A stretch of 64,000 nucleotides of DNA from an uncultured Holophagaceae bacterium (GTDB taxonomy: Bacteria; Acidobacteriota; Holophagae; Holophagales; Holophagaceae), in assembly GCA_903884655.1 (NCBI GenBank), contig CAISFO010000097.1, positions 1 to 64,000 on the forward strand. The letters run 5' to 3'. The first letter of the stretch is position 1. Each line of letters starts with the position of its first letter. The notes under the pieces were generated by a model that made no database searches, was not told where the DNA came from, and worked only from the letters and a program-made list of their open reading frames with translations. Both the position numbers and the translations under genes were made by a program. Below, piece after piece: positions 25,667-35,731 of the stretch.

Positions 25667-26044
25667 CGAGTCAATTCGGGACCACGATGGCGGCCCTGAC
25701 CGCCGCACCACAGCCACCTACCCAGCTCAAGGCTGAATCCTTCCCCGGTCAGACGGAGGTCCGGGTTGGAGCGGTCGGACTCATGGAGGAGGCTCCAGAC
25801 CTTCGGCCATGGGGTGCACATGGGGAAGGCCGGGCAGCGGTTGATCCGCCTTTTTGGCAGCGTGCTGCCGAAAGGTCTGGCCGCCCCCTTCTTGGATCTG
25901 CCAAGGACATATCCATTGATCTATCTGATCCATATCATTCTATCTAATTTAAGTTTTATTTGATGTTATTTTGTTTTTTTTGTTGCGACGTCGACTCAAG
26001 CACCTACTCTTGCCATCTGAACCACCACCCTTCAGGAGGTCTTC
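25667..26044. other. Intergenic region with an AT-rich promoter stretch
   Basis: The first 240 bp show only a short hairpin, GGCAGC-GT-GCTGCC, near 25855-25872, with no T-run after it on the plus strand. From about 25905 to 25985 the sequence becomes strikingly AT-rich (TTTAAGTTTTATTTGATG, then T-runs), unlike everything around it. It ends shortly before the small membrane-protein gene at 26045, for which it probably supplies the promoter. Confidence 0.45.
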
Positions 26045-26215
26045 ATGAACTGGTTCCCGGTCTTCTCCGCCTCGGCTGTAGTCGCCGTGGCTTTCCTCGG
26101 CCTCGACCATCCTGGCCGGGCCATCGTCAGTGAACTCGTCATCGTGGCCATCACCATCCTGGGGATGAGCCTCGCCTGGTGGAAGCAGTCCCGGCTTTCC
26201 ACCAACTCGATCTGA
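26045..26215 (+). CDS. Small two-helix membrane protein, 56 residues
   Basis: ATG at 26045 is preceded by a perfect AGGAGG five bases upstream, and TGA is at 26213-26215. The product has two hydrophobic segments, WFPVFSASAVVAVAFLGL and ELVIVAITILGMSLAWW, joined by a polar DHPGRAIVS turn, and ends in a charged tail. The AT-rich upstream region, the ideal ribosome site and the strong terminator 70 bp downstream together suggest a highly expressed monocistronic microprotein. No family is recognised. Confidence 0.6.
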   Translation: MNWFPVFSASAVVAVAFLGLDHPGRAIVSELVIVAITILGMSLAWWKQSRLSTNSI

Positions 26216-26284
26216 ACGGATACGCAGGGCTGGCCGACCACCAGAAGGCTCTTCAGCCCAGTTGCTTGTCTCTTTTCTGACCGA

Positions 26285-26316
26285 CCCCGGGGCCCAGGCC
26301 AACTTGGGCCCCGGGG
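26285..26316. terminator. Strong hairpin between convergent genes
   Basis: CCCCGGGGCCCA (26285-26296) pairs perfectly with TGGGCCCCGGGG (26305-26316) around an 8-nt loop. It separates the plus-strand small membrane-protein gene from the minus-strand bacteriohemerythrin gene, whose stop is five bases away. The flanking T-run is weak on both sides, so it may act as a bidirectional terminator or as a 3'-end stabiliser. Confidence 0.7.
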
Positions 26317-26320
26317 TGTT

Positions 26321-26731
26321 TCAGGGCAGCCGCGACAGCTTGTCTCGAACGAATTTGACGTAGCCCATGTCGGCTTCGTTGATGTGGTGGGTGAGCCAGT
26401 CCGCGGCGAAGGTGGCCACATCGGCGGTGATCAGGAAGCCCTCATCCATCTTCACGATGAGGTTCTGAACCTTGGTCAGGAGCTCCGTGTGCTCCACCCG
26501 ATGGAAGCTCGACATGGGGTAGCCCACCACCCGCATGAACTCTTCCTCTGTATCGAAGTGTTCCTGCGTGTACTCGTTGAGAAAGGCCAGTGCCTCCCTG
26601 GCGCCTAGTTCCGCCTGTCCCGCCTTGAAGCAATCAGCCAGCCGGTTGATGGCCTCGAAGAGGTTCCGGTGCTGGGTATCGATTTCGGCGATGCCGGTTT
26701 CGTACTGCTCGCTCCAGATAATGACGGGCAT
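26321..26731 (-). CDS. Bacteriohemerythrin
   Basis: The 136-residue protein has the complete hemerythrin signature. It opens with IIWSEQYETGIAEIDTQHRN (first iron-binding His). Then come EHFDTEEEFMRVVGYPMSSF, FHRVEHTELL and WLTHHINEADMGY, supplying the remaining His, Glu and Asp ligands of a di-iron centre. Bacteriohemerythrins bind oxygen reversibly and deliver or sense it, often in microaerophiles and anaerobes. The ATG at 26731 has a GAGGAGAA ribosome site; a longer frame to 27073 only overlaps the upstream gene. The gap to that upstream gene is 14 bp, so the two form an operon. Confidence 0.93.
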   Translation of the reverse strand: MPVIIWSEQYETGIAEIDTQHRNLFEAINRLADCFKAGQAELGAREALAFLNEYTQEHFDTEEEFMRVVGYPMSSFHRVEHTELLTKVQNLIVKMDEGFLITADVATFAADWLTHHINEADMGYVKFVRDKLSRLP

Positions 26732-26745
26732 GGGATTCTCCTCGT

Positions 26746-27558
26746 TCAGCGCCGTTTCATGGCTTCCGGCAGAGGCCGGTTCTTCCAGGTCTGGTAGGCG
26801 GCCAGAAACCGTGCCTGGGGGGGATTCAGATCCCCCGTCGCCCACTCGTGGATCGAGGTGGAGATCTCCACGGTATGCAAGACGGGCCTGGCCTTCTTCT
26901 TGATCAGTTCCGCCAGGTTGAACACCAGGGCATCCTTCTCGTCGTAGCCAGGCTGATCCGAACCATTCAGGAACCCCCGGTGAGCCTGCAACCCTGCATA
27001 GACCTTTGCCAGCCTGCGCATCAGGGCGGACATCTGGATGAGTTCCTCGGCCCGGCTTCCCTGGGCGGGCCAAGCGGAGGGGTCCGCCGCCTCCCCTTCA
27101 CTCGGGTCTGGGCCGGTCGGCAGGAACCACTGGGCGGCGTGGCCTTCATGCCAGAGCTGCATGATGACGTTGTTCATATCCGCCGAGCGCCTCCCGCCAT
27201 CCAGGGACCAGGCCGCATGACCATGTTCGTACGTGTCATAGATCAGATGGATGCCCGCCGGATGGTGCCGCAGGCAGGCCTCCAGGTGTTCCATGGCCTC
27301 GGCGACCTGACTGAAATAGGCTTCCAGCGTCTTGGAGGTCCCGCCGTCGATGCCGACGCGCTGTGACCCCACATAAGTCTTGTAGTGCAGGGCCAAGCTC
27401 TCCAGTTCACTGCCGCAGGCCTTCACGGTCTTCGTTTCACCTTGTCCCAGGCGATGGAAGTGGTTCTTCTCCAGACGCCGAATCTCATTGAGGTTGTGGA
27501 TCAGACTGCGCGATGTGAGTGCCACCATATCGGCCGTCTCCGCCACGACAGATTCCAT
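26746..27558 (-). CDS. Uncharacterised protein upstream of bacteriohemerythrin
   Basis: The 270-residue soluble protein is rich in helices and histidines (LEKNHFHRLGQGE, LHYKTYVGSQRVGIDGGTSK, MEHLEACLRHHPAGIHLIYD, LWHEGHAAQWFLP). I do not recognise a family. The clustered His/Glu residues could hint at metal binding, but there is no canonical hemerythrin or LanC zinc pattern. The ATG at 27558 has no obvious ribosome site, whereas the in-frame ATG at 27528 has a GGAG nine bases upstream, so the true start may be there. It directly precedes the bacteriohemerythrin gene with 14 bp between them, which suggests a shared role. Confidence 0.55.
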   Translation of the reverse strand: MESVVAETADMVALTSRSLIHNLNEIRRLEKNHFHRLGQGETKTVKACGSELESLALHYKTYVGSQRVGIDGGTSKTLEAYFSQVAEAMEHLEACLRHHPAGIHLIYDTYEHGHAAWSLDGGRRSADMNNVIMQLWHEGHAAQWFLPTGPDPSEGEAADPSAWPAQGSRAEELIQMSALMRRLAKVYAGLQAHRGFLNGSDQPGYDEKDALVFNLAELIKKKARPVLHTVEISTSIHEWATGDLNPPQARFLAAYQTWKNRPLPEAMKRR

Positions 27559-27605
27559 ACATTCGGGTCAAGTACTTCATGGTATCCCATCCCGGGCCTG
27601 GTGAG

Positions 27606-30600
27606 TCAGTTCTCCGGGGCCCTCGCCAGGCGGGATTCGTAGAGCCGCACCAGGAATTCCATGAGGACCCACTCGGTTTCCCGATGGTCCCTGCGGAGGA
27701 GGCGGTTGAGGTGCATGTGCGACAGGTTTCCGGCCAACCGAGGCAGCTCCCCCTGGAGCAGCCCCCGGTCTGAAGCTTCGCGGATCCGGGTCAGGCTGCT
27801 GAACTGAGGCGGGAAGGGAGGGCCTGAAACCCAGGGAAATCCCTGTTCCAGCTCCTTGCGCAGGTCCCGGAACCGTCGGCCCATCTGGACGGCCCCTTCC
27901 CCCCCATCGGCAAATTCCTTCCGGAAACCGTCCCGCGAAGCCTGGGCCAGGGACTTCCGGGCGTGAAGGTCCAGCCCCAGGGCCGCCCAGATCGCATCCA
28001 CATTCCTGAGCCCGGCGCGCCAGCGTTGCTCCAGCGTCAGGCCGTCCACCAGCTGATCCAGGATGGATTGGCTGTCGTCATGGAACCCCGCTTCCGCCAG
28101 CGCCAAGCCCACCGGGCCTGCGTACCGCTCCCACTCGGGTTCGAAAGTATCGACCTGCCATTTCCACAGGAGACCATTGGCCAGGCCCTCTTCCAGGTGG
28201 GTGTGGACCAGGGGGAGGAGTTCCGCCACCAGCCGTTCAGGTGGGCCGTGGAAGCGTAACCGAACGTGGTGCTCTGGATCCCGGTACCGGACGAAGTGCC
28301 AGCGGTCCCAGAGCCCCTTGGTGCTGGTCCCGCGAAGGAGGGGCGCCAGCTCCACCAACAGGCGATCGGCGCTGGCCGGTCCGCAGTAGAGCTTGAGATA
28401 AAGCCACTCGGAGCCCGGCGGGAACGCTCGAATCGGCGTGTCTTGGGGCATGGCCGGCAGCGGCCCCGGCTTCGGCCCGGGGTTCCTGGATTCGAACGGT
28501 AGGACCAGCTCGTGCGCAAACCGCCCTTCGTCAGAAGTGACCGGGGCCTGCTCGGGCTCCGGGAAGCACTCGGTCAGGATGAACGAGGAACGGCTGGAAA
28601 TAAGGTGGTACAGGGCCTCCACCCAAAGCGCCTGGTCCAGATCCACCCGCAGGAAGTTGTCCGCGTCGGTGAGCTGCACGAACCGGGGCAGCCCGCGGCC
28701 TGCCCGCAGGGCCTGGATGGCGCCCCAGGCCCCTTCGGAGGAGGCCTGCATGGCTGCCTTCACTTCCTTGGCATCCATTCGCCACCGCGCCTTGGCAAGC
28801 ACATGCCTGCCGCGGGCGACCCGCGGCAGGAACGGCAGGTCACCCAGCGCCCCCCAGGACCATCCGCCGGAGTGACCATCCTGATCCTGCAGGTGGGCCA
28901 GGAACCGGTAGACCACGGGCCCGCGGGCAAAGTTGTGCGCCGAAGAAAGGCGGGGAATGACCTGCCGATGCAACCGAGCGGAGGCCAGCCAGATCCGGTT
29001 TCCCCACACGGTCACGCGGAGATCCGACGGCTCGATCCGGTGGTCCCCGGAACGACCGGAGGTGGCGAGAAAGGGGATTTCATGGGCCCGCAGGGCGGGG
29101 CGGGCCAGCACATTGCCCATCCTGCCTTCGGGCACGTGCACGACTTCGGCGAACACCGCCTCTGGTTGCGCGGCTTCCTCCTGTTTGAGGTGACGCTCCA
29201 GGGCCTCCTTCAGGGCCAGGTCCCCGGAGGCGAACCGGCCCAGCCAGCGCGCGGCCGTGGGCCCGGAGTAGGCTTCCATCCAGAACCGGAAGTCGCCCCG
29301 GTCCAGGGCCTCGGAGTCCGAGGCCGCGAGGCTGGCGAGGGCGGAGAAAGCTGCTGGAAAGGGTTGCGGATCCGGATTCGCGAGGGCCTCCACATCGGCC
29401 TCATCCAGGTCCCAGACCCGGCGACCCTCCCAGCGGGGAAACCGCTGCAGGAGCACCTGGTCCCGGCCCGTGAGGGAACGGGCCGGGGATGGGCCGCGAA
29501 AGGGCAGGCCCTCGAGCAGGGGGGAATCCAGGGGCGTCCCCCCATCGAAGCCCAGACCGCTCTCCTCATCCAGGACCTCGAGCAGGGGCATCCAGCGGGG
29601 GCCGTACCGCTCCTGGAAGGCAGCCCGGAACCGGTCCAAAGGCCCCTCGGGCGCCACCGGGGACAGCCGGCGGAGCAGGTCGACCCCCTCTTCCAGGGCC
29701 CGGCGCACGCCCGGCGCGAGGGCAAGGCCCGGCGAGGGCCGGAAGACATCCACCTGGACGACATCCCGGGTCTCCGGCGGAAGGCCCAGGTCCGCCAGGG
29801 CCGCCAGTCGAGGGGCGTAGCCCCCGGGAAAGCTCCCCAGGCGGGCGTCCTGCAGGAGCCTCAAGTCCGCTGCCAGCGCCACCAGTTCCTCGGCCTTGGC
29901 GGCGGTGGCGGGACGGGCCTGAAGGGCGGCCACCACCTGCCCCAGGGGATCGGGAGAGGTCAGGGAGGGAGGCAGGTCACCGCACAGCACCTGGGCATCA
30001 ATGAGCTGGTCGAGAAAGGCGCGGGCCACCGTCGGTTCCACCGCCAGGCGCCGGACCAGACCGGTGGTGAGCTCCTCCAACTGCGCGCCATCCCGCGCCC
30101 GCTGAAGCACGAAGTCCAGATGGGGCGTCCCTTCCACGGCTTCCAGATGGTAGGTCCGGCCTTGGCCATCCCCTTGATCCCGGCGTTCCAGGTAGCGGTA
30201 CCACCCTCCACGGGCATAGAGGCTCGTGTTGGGCCGATAGAGCGTCCCCTCTCGCACCTCGGGTTCCCGCTCGAAGCCTTCCACCAGGGTTTCCAGGACA
30301 CCCCAGTCCAGGCGCAGGGCTTTGCGACCCTCCCGCCAGGCCCCCAGGGACAGGTGGCTGGCAGGGCCCCAGGTCCCCATGGACACACCCGCGAACAGAC
30401 CGAAGGGCGTCGCGCGGCTGCTCATCCGGCTCAGGTATTTCAGCAGGGCCCGCTCCATGTTCCGGGCCGCGGGGCCGTCCAGCGAACCGGCCAGCCAGGG
30501 CTCCAGCCGGGAGGCGAGATCCGGCGAGGCCAGGGCCAGAGCTTCCCGGACTTCCTCGCGCCGCACCAGGCCTCGCAGGACCTGACGCAGGGCCTCCCGA

Positions 30601-30743
30601 TCCTGTTCCAGGCACGGTGCGGGAGGACAGCCGGAGTCCACCTTGAAAGGATCAGGTCCTTGCGACGAAAGCGCGTCCAGCGGCAGACCCGGGCTGCGCA
30701 GCACAAAGAATTCAGCGGTCTGGCATGGGGGCCGAAGAGGCAT
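27606..30743 (-). CDS. Lanthipeptide dehydratase, full-length LanB type
   Basis: The 1045-residue protein is a complete class I LanB-like enzyme. The N-terminal glutamylation domain starts TAEFFVLRSPGLPLDAL and contains LLKYLSRMSSRATPFGLFAG, a hallmark of the family. The C-terminal glutamate-elimination (SpaB_C) domain starts near EWLYLKLYCGPASADRLLVE and contains HFVRYRDPEHHVRLRFHG. Such enzymes dehydrate Ser and Thr of a precursor peptide using glutamyl-tRNA. No cyclase (LanC), protease or dedicated transporter is visible nearby, and the divergent candidate precursor has no cysteine. The ATG at 30743 lacks a good ribosome site, so the start is provisional. The next gene on this strand starts 47 bp downstream. 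Confidence 0.9.
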   Translation of the reverse strand: MPLRPPCQTAEFFVLRSPGLPLDALSSQGPDPFKVDSGCPPAPCLEQDREALRQVLRGLVRREEVREALALASPDLASRLEPWLAGSLDGPAARNMERALLKYLSRMSSRATPFGLFAGVSMGTWGPASHLSLGAWREGRKALRLDWGVLETLVEGFEREPEVREGTLYRPNTSLYARGGWYRYLERRDQGDGQGRTYHLEAVEGTPHLDFVLQRARDGAQLEELTTGLVRRLAVEPTVARAFLDQLIDAQVLCGDLPPSLTSPDPLGQVVAALQARPATAAKAEELVALAADLRLLQDARLGSFPGGYAPRLAALADLGLPPETRDVVQVDVFRPSPGLALAPGVRRALEEGVDLLRRLSPVAPEGPLDRFRAAFQERYGPRWMPLLEVLDEESGLGFDGGTPLDSPLLEGLPFRGPSPARSLTGRDQVLLQRFPRWEGRRVWDLDEADVEALANPDPQPFPAAFSALASLAASDSEALDRGDFRFWMEAYSGPTAARWLGRFASGDLALKEALERHLKQEEAAQPEAVFAEVVHVPEGRMGNVLARPALRAHEIPFLATSGRSGDHRIEPSDLRVTVWGNRIWLASARLHRQVIPRLSSAHNFARGPVVYRFLAHLQDQDGHSGGWSWGALGDLPFLPRVARGRHVLAKARWRMDAKEVKAAMQASSEGAWGAIQALRAGRGLPRFVQLTDADNFLRVDLDQALWVEALYHLISSRSSFILTECFPEPEQAPVTSDEGRFAHELVLPFESRNPGPKPGPLPAMPQDTPIRAFPPGSEWLYLKLYCGPASADRLLVELAPLLRGTSTKGLWDRWHFVRYRDPEHHVRLRFHGPPERLVAELLPLVHTHLEEGLANGLLWKWQVDTFEPEWERYAGPVGLALAEAGFHDDSQSILDQLVDGLTLEQRWRAGLRNVDAIWAALGLDLHARKSLAQASRDGFRKEFADGGEGAVQMGRRFRDLRKELEQGFPWVSGPPFPPQFSSLTRIREASDRGLLQGELPRLAGNLSHMHLNRLLRRDHRETEWVLMEFLVRLYESRLARAPEN

Positions 30744-30849
30744 GCAGGAGGTATCCCGAGAAGGAGAAGCATAGAGCCAAACCTAAAGGAAGCAGCCTCT
30801 GGCCATGGAGGCCACTGGGGGGGCCCGAACGGTGCCTCCAGGGGGGCTT

Positions 30850-30881
30850 AACGGTTGAACTCGTGTTTAGATACCGTTCAT
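30850..30881 (+). promoter_or_regulatory. Possible LytTR-type binding sites
   Basis: AACGGT (30850-30855) and ACCGTT (30873-30878) form an inverted repeat with centres 23 bp apart. The right-hand copy extends to ACCGTTCAT (30873-30881), which fits the general LytTR half-site pattern (A/T)(A/C)(A/C)GTT-N-(A/G)(C/T). The reverse-strand left copy ACCGTTAAG fits in eight of nine positions. They lie between the divergent dehydratase and precursor genes, and a LytTR regulator is encoded 1.2 kb downstream. The assignment is inferred from sequence only. Confidence 0.35.
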
Positions 30882-30955
30882 GGAAAGGTGTTGGCTTCCA
30901 TCCCGGCAAGCCCCAGAACCTAGGTTGCGCCCCGAGGCGCTACCTGGGAGCACCC

Positions 30956-31102
30956 GTGAAAAACAGCCTGTCCTTCCGCAAAGAGTCCATCCAGCGCTCG
31001 AGCAGCGTGAGCGAAAAACTGAATCAGGTGATGGAAGCTCAGGGGCAGGCCCGTGAGCAGAGGCCCATTTCCATCGGCACACTATTCACACTCACGCAGT
31101 AA
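30956..31102 (+). CDS. Candidate dehydratase substrate peptide, cysteine-free
   Basis: A 48-residue peptide starts at GTG 30956 (GGGAG ribosome site five bases upstream) and stops at 31100-31102. The leader-like part MKNSLSFRKESIQRSS resembles the L-x-x-x-KE(T/S)I motif at the start of class I lanthipeptide leaders from Bacteroidota-type systems. The helical middle SVSEKLNQVMEAQG and the C-terminal QRPISIGTLFTLTQ follow. The tail offers one Ser and three Thr for dehydration but the peptide has no Cys at all, so lanthionine rings cannot form within it. It is divergent from the LanB-like gene and directly upstream of the LytS/LytTR pair. The call as precursor rests on position, size and leader resemblance. 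Confidence 0.65.
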   Translation: MKNSLSFRKESIQRSSSVSEKLNQVMEAQGQAREQRPISIGTLFTLTQ

Positions 31103-31133
31103 ACCGCTTGACTTCAAAGAGCCTGGGGTCGAG

Positions 31134-32225
31134 ATGGCCCAAGGGTTGTCTATCCCTTTGGCTACCTGGTTCCCCTTAGCCAGTTCTTGGCGGGCCATTG
31201 CAACCTGTTACCTCCTTTGGACCCTAGTCGTCTTGCAGGAGCAATGGACTTTTCATCGTCTTGGGTCCTTGTGGATTTGGGCCAGTGCTTTATCCTCCCC
31301 CCTCACTCACATTGGCGCTTTCGCCTTCTTCGCCCCCCTGCCATGGATTCTCCCAAGGCGGCTACCTTCGCCCTGGAGGTTCGTCCTGGGACTTTGCCTC
31401 TCGGTGGTCTCATGCGAACTGGTCTCCTGGTTTCTCCCGCATTTCGATGCATGGGTGCTTGCACATGGGAGATTTGATTTCAACCTTGGCCGGATTGTCG
31501 GGCTCTACGCCTCATTTGTGGGTCCAGTCATGATGCTCGTCGGCGGATTGGTCGCAGCACGGGCTCACTCCGATGAGCTGCGGTTGGCCTCCGAAGCCGA
31601 GGCCCTGTTTGCCCGGAATCGGCTGCTCCAGAGTCAGATCCATCCCCACGTGCTGTTCAATGCGCTCAACGGCTTGGCGGAGCTTGTCCACAAGAGCCCC
31701 AAGGCCGCCGAGCGAGCCATCCAGCACCTGTCCGACCTGCTCCGGCGCATCATGCGCGCCTCAGAGTTCATGCGTCTCCCGCTGGGAGAAGAGCGCAAGA
31801 TCGTCGCGGATTTTCTGGCGCTGGAGGCCATTCGGCTGGGGGATCGCCTCCGGGTGGTCTGGGAGTGGGAGGATGGCCTGGACGCCATCGAAGTGCCCCC
31901 CCTTCTGCTCCAGCCCCTGGTGGAAAACGCCATCAAGCACGGCATCGCGCCCAGCATCCCCGGCGGGGACCTGATCCTTCGGGCCCGGACCCAGGACGAC
32001 CATATTCTTCTGGAAGTCTGGAATTCCGGGATTCCCTTCTGCGATCGCGAGGGGGGTGGCGGCCTTGGGGTGAAGAACCTCTGCTCCAGGTTGTCCTTGC
32101 ACTTCGGGGCCGGAGCCAGCTTCACCATTGGGCCCTCGGGCGAGGGGACGCTTGCCAGCATTCGCCTGGAAGCGAACCGAGTAGAATATGCCCATGAAGC
32201 GCCTAAACGCCCTGGTGGTCGATGA
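31134..32225 (+). CDS. LytS-type sensor histidine kinase
   Basis: The 363-residue protein has several hydrophobic helices in its first 150 residues and no large periplasmic domain. A HisKA_7TM/His_kinase-type phosphoacceptor region LQSQIHPHVLFNALNGLAEL and a GHKL ATPase with LLLQPLVENAIKHGI and GGGGLGVKNLCSRL follow. This is the LytS/YehU-type kinase that phosphorylates LytTR response regulators. The start ATG 31134 is chosen so that the product begins just before the first membrane helix; a longer frame to 31053 would overlap the precursor peptide gene. It overlaps the response regulator gene by 32 nt, so the two are co-translated. Confidence 0.85.
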   Translation: MAQGLSIPLATWFPLASSWRAIATCYLLWTLVVLQEQWTFHRLGSLWIWASALSSPLTHIGAFAFFAPLPWILPRRLPSPWRFVLGLCLSVVSCELVSWFLPHFDAWVLAHGRFDFNLGRIVGLYASFVGPVMMLVGGLVAARAHSDELRLASEAEALFARNRLLQSQIHPHVLFNALNGLAELVHKSPKAAERAIQHLSDLLRRIMRASEFMRLPLGEERKIVADFLALEAIRLGDRLRVVWEWEDGLDAIEVPPLLLQPLVENAIKHGIAPSIPGGDLILRARTQDDHILLEVWNSGIPFCDREGGGGLGVKNLCSRLSLHFGAGASFTIGPSGEGTLASIRLEANRVEYAHEAPKRPGGR

Positions 32226-32934
32226 CGAGCCTCTGGCTCGGGAACGGCTGACCAGGCTGCTTCAGGAGGCCAACTGCACCGTGGTAGGTGAGCTGGGCGA
32301 TGGGCTGGCCCTGCTCCAATGGTTGAAGGCGCCTCATCAAGTGGATGTGATCTTCCTGGACATCCAGATGCCCGGGCCCAGCGGCATGGAGGTGCTGGCG
32401 GAGGCGCCGGACCGGCCGCCCGTGGTCTTCGTCACCGCCCACTCGAGCTATGCGGTGCGCGCCTTCGAGCTGGCTGCGGTGGACTATCTTTTGAAACCCG
32501 TGTTCGAGGACCGGCTAGGCAAGTGCCTGCAGCGGTTGCGCGATCAGCTGGTGCGGCGGCTCAATCCGGCCGAACTGAGGACGCTGCTGCCGCCGCCCCT
32601 GCGCTTCCCCATCCGGGCTGGAGACGGGGAAATCTTCATGGAGCTGGAGCTCATCACCCATTTCGAGCTGGAGAATGACCGGGTCTGGGCCTGTCGCGGC
32701 CTGAACCGCTACCTGACCCGATGGTCGGCCCTGTCCGAAGTGGAAGAGACCTTCCCTGAGGACGGCATGATCCGGATCCAGCGCCACCTGCTGCTCCGGC
32801 CCCGCATGGTGAAGGGCATCCGTCCCACCACCGTCGGGAGGATCAAGGTGATGATCGCCCCCAAGGTGGAACTGACGGTCAGCCGGGCCATGACGCCCCG
32901 GACCCGGGAGTGCGTCCGGGCGGCCGCCGTCTGA
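32194..32934 (+). CDS. LytTR-family response regulator
   Basis: The 246-residue protein has a receiver domain (LNALVVDDEPLARERLTRLL, phosphoacceptor Asp in VDVIFLDIQMPGPSGME, VVFVTAHSSYAVRAFELAAV and the conserved Lys in DYLLKPV). A LytTR DNA-binding domain follows (FELENDRVWACRGLNRYL, IRIQRHLLLRPRMVKGI). It forms a two-component system with the overlapping LytS-type kinase. Its location next to the candidate peptide precursor and dehydratase suggests control of that locus. Two in-frame ATGs lie six bases apart (32188, 32194); the second gives the more usual opening. Confidence 0.9.
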   Translation: MKRLNALVVDDEPLARERLTRLLQEANCTVVGELGDGLALLQWLKAPHQVDVIFLDIQMPGPSGMEVLAEAPDRPPVVFVTAHSSYAVRAFELAAVDYLLKPVFEDRLGKCLQRLRDQLVRRLNPAELRTLLPPPLRFPIRAGDGEIFMELELITHFELENDRVWACRGLNRYLTRWSALSEVEETFPEDGMIRIQRHLLLRPRMVKGIRPTTVGRIKVMIAPKVELTVSRAMTPRTRECVRAAAV

Positions 32935-33106
32935 TCCAACGGTTTTCACGCCAGGAACGTTCGGCTTACCGTTCGGAGGCGAAAAATGCACGATTCAGCG
33001 GAATTCGGGTCTGGAGCTCAGGGGGAGATCTATGTTTTCCCGATGATCTTTTGAGACGCCCCCTGCCCAGACGGCACGATCGGCTTCGAGATCCAGGAGA
33101 TTCGAA

Positions 33107-34380
<1,274 letters not shown>

Positions 34381-34384
<4 letters not shown>

Positions 34385-35622
34385 GAAGACCGGAGCCCCA
34401 ATCCCAGCGGCAAGCGCGGGCTTGAGATCAGGTCCAGGAACACCGCCCAGCGCCGTGCCGGATCCGCCACGGTCCCCCCGCGGCGCTCCACCCAGGTCCG
34501 CACCAGCTGCTCGCCCAGGTTGTAGTTGATGACGTAGCTCCGGTAAGCGTCGATGAACCGCAGCCGCTGGGCCGCCTGGGCCTCGGTGCGCAGGGAGTAG
34601 CGCACCAGGAAGGCCTCGGCGGCGGCGCGGTCCAGGCGGCCATCCAGGTAGCCGCGGGCGGCTTCGTTGTCGGCGAAGGCCAGGACCTTCAGCTCGGCCT
34701 GCACCCTCGCCCAGCGTTCGGCTTCCGCCGGATCAAGGCCCGCCAGCGGAAACAGGACCTCGCGCTCGAAGGCCAGCCTGTCCTCACCGGGGAACGCCAC
34801 CTCGATGCCGAAGTTGGCAGTGCCTTCGGCGATGAGGGACTGGGGCGAGAAGAGGGGATAGATCGTGAACTCCAACCAGCCCCGGCCTTCCGGAGCTGGT
34901 CGGGCGAAGCGCTGCTCCAGCAGCGCGTTGTAGACATGGTGGCCCGGATAGCCCTCGTGGGCGGCCAGGTCCAGGGCCCGGTCGATGGCGATGGGCAGGT
35001 CCAGGTTCACCTGGATCACCGAAGTTCCCCCGCCCTGGTACCAGTTGTAGGCGGACCAGGGTTTGTCGGTCACGTATTCCACCGTGAAGTGGTCCGCAGC
35101 AGGGAGCGTCGCATGCTGGCGGGTGCGTTCGCGGGCTTCCGCGATGGCCGCATGGAAGACCCCGTCGACCCGAGCGACGGGCACGATGACGCGCTCCCGG
35201 ACCTGCTGGTAGCGCTCCTGCACGGATCCCGATCCTTCGAGCAGGTCGTCCAGCCGGGCCAGCGCCGATTCAAGGGTGACCTCGGGCAGGTGCGGGGGCC
35301 GGACCTGGTACAGGGCCTCCGCCTCATCGTCGAAGCTGAACCGCTGTCCGTGCAGCCGGGCCAGGTGCGCCTCCACCGCCCCGAGCTGGCCCATAAGGTA
35401 GTCCCGCCGCAAGTCCTCATCGGCAAGCAGGGTCGAGTTGGCAACCCCATCCAGGATCCGCCGGGCCTCGCCAAGCAACTCGGCCAGAGGTCGTGGGTCC
35501 CCCGTCCCGGCCACCGTTTTCCAGGCTTGCGGGCCGTAGTAGGCGTCCACGAAGTCGCCATCGTGGCGCCCCACCGCCAGCACCAGGTTCACATAGTCTG
35601 AGGCCCAATCGGAAAGCGCCAT
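34381..35622 (-). CDS. DUF885-like putative zinc hydrolase
   Basis: The 413-residue protein carries LAAHEGYPGHHVYNALLEQR, an HExxxGHH-type motif like the DUF885 zinc-dependent peptidase/hydrolase group, and IAEGTANFGIEVAF, which may supply the third metal ligand Glu. The rest is mostly helical. There is no signal peptide, so it should act in the cytoplasm. The substrate is unknown. It is convergent with the histidine kinase gene, and both stop codons lie within the same CTAG (34381-34384). Confidence 0.65.
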
Positions 35623-35731
35623 GTCTCGATCCTCCTCGTCCTTGGAATGTACACAGGTTGGCGCGAGCGCTCACGTCTTCCTGGCGGCACTACCCAAGGG
35701 AGGCCATGATCAGGCCAGGTCCGGAGGATCC

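Noticed and set aside
25855..25872. Short hairpin GGCAGC-GT-GCTGCC as a dinB terminator
   Set aside because: The T-run precedes rather than follows the stem on the plus strand and the hairpin lies almost 200 bp after the gene.
28512..30851. 779-codon plus-strand frame opposite the dehydratase gene
   Set aside because: It is a shadow of the LanB-like gene; it has Gly/Pro/Gln-rich low-information sequence and no domain.
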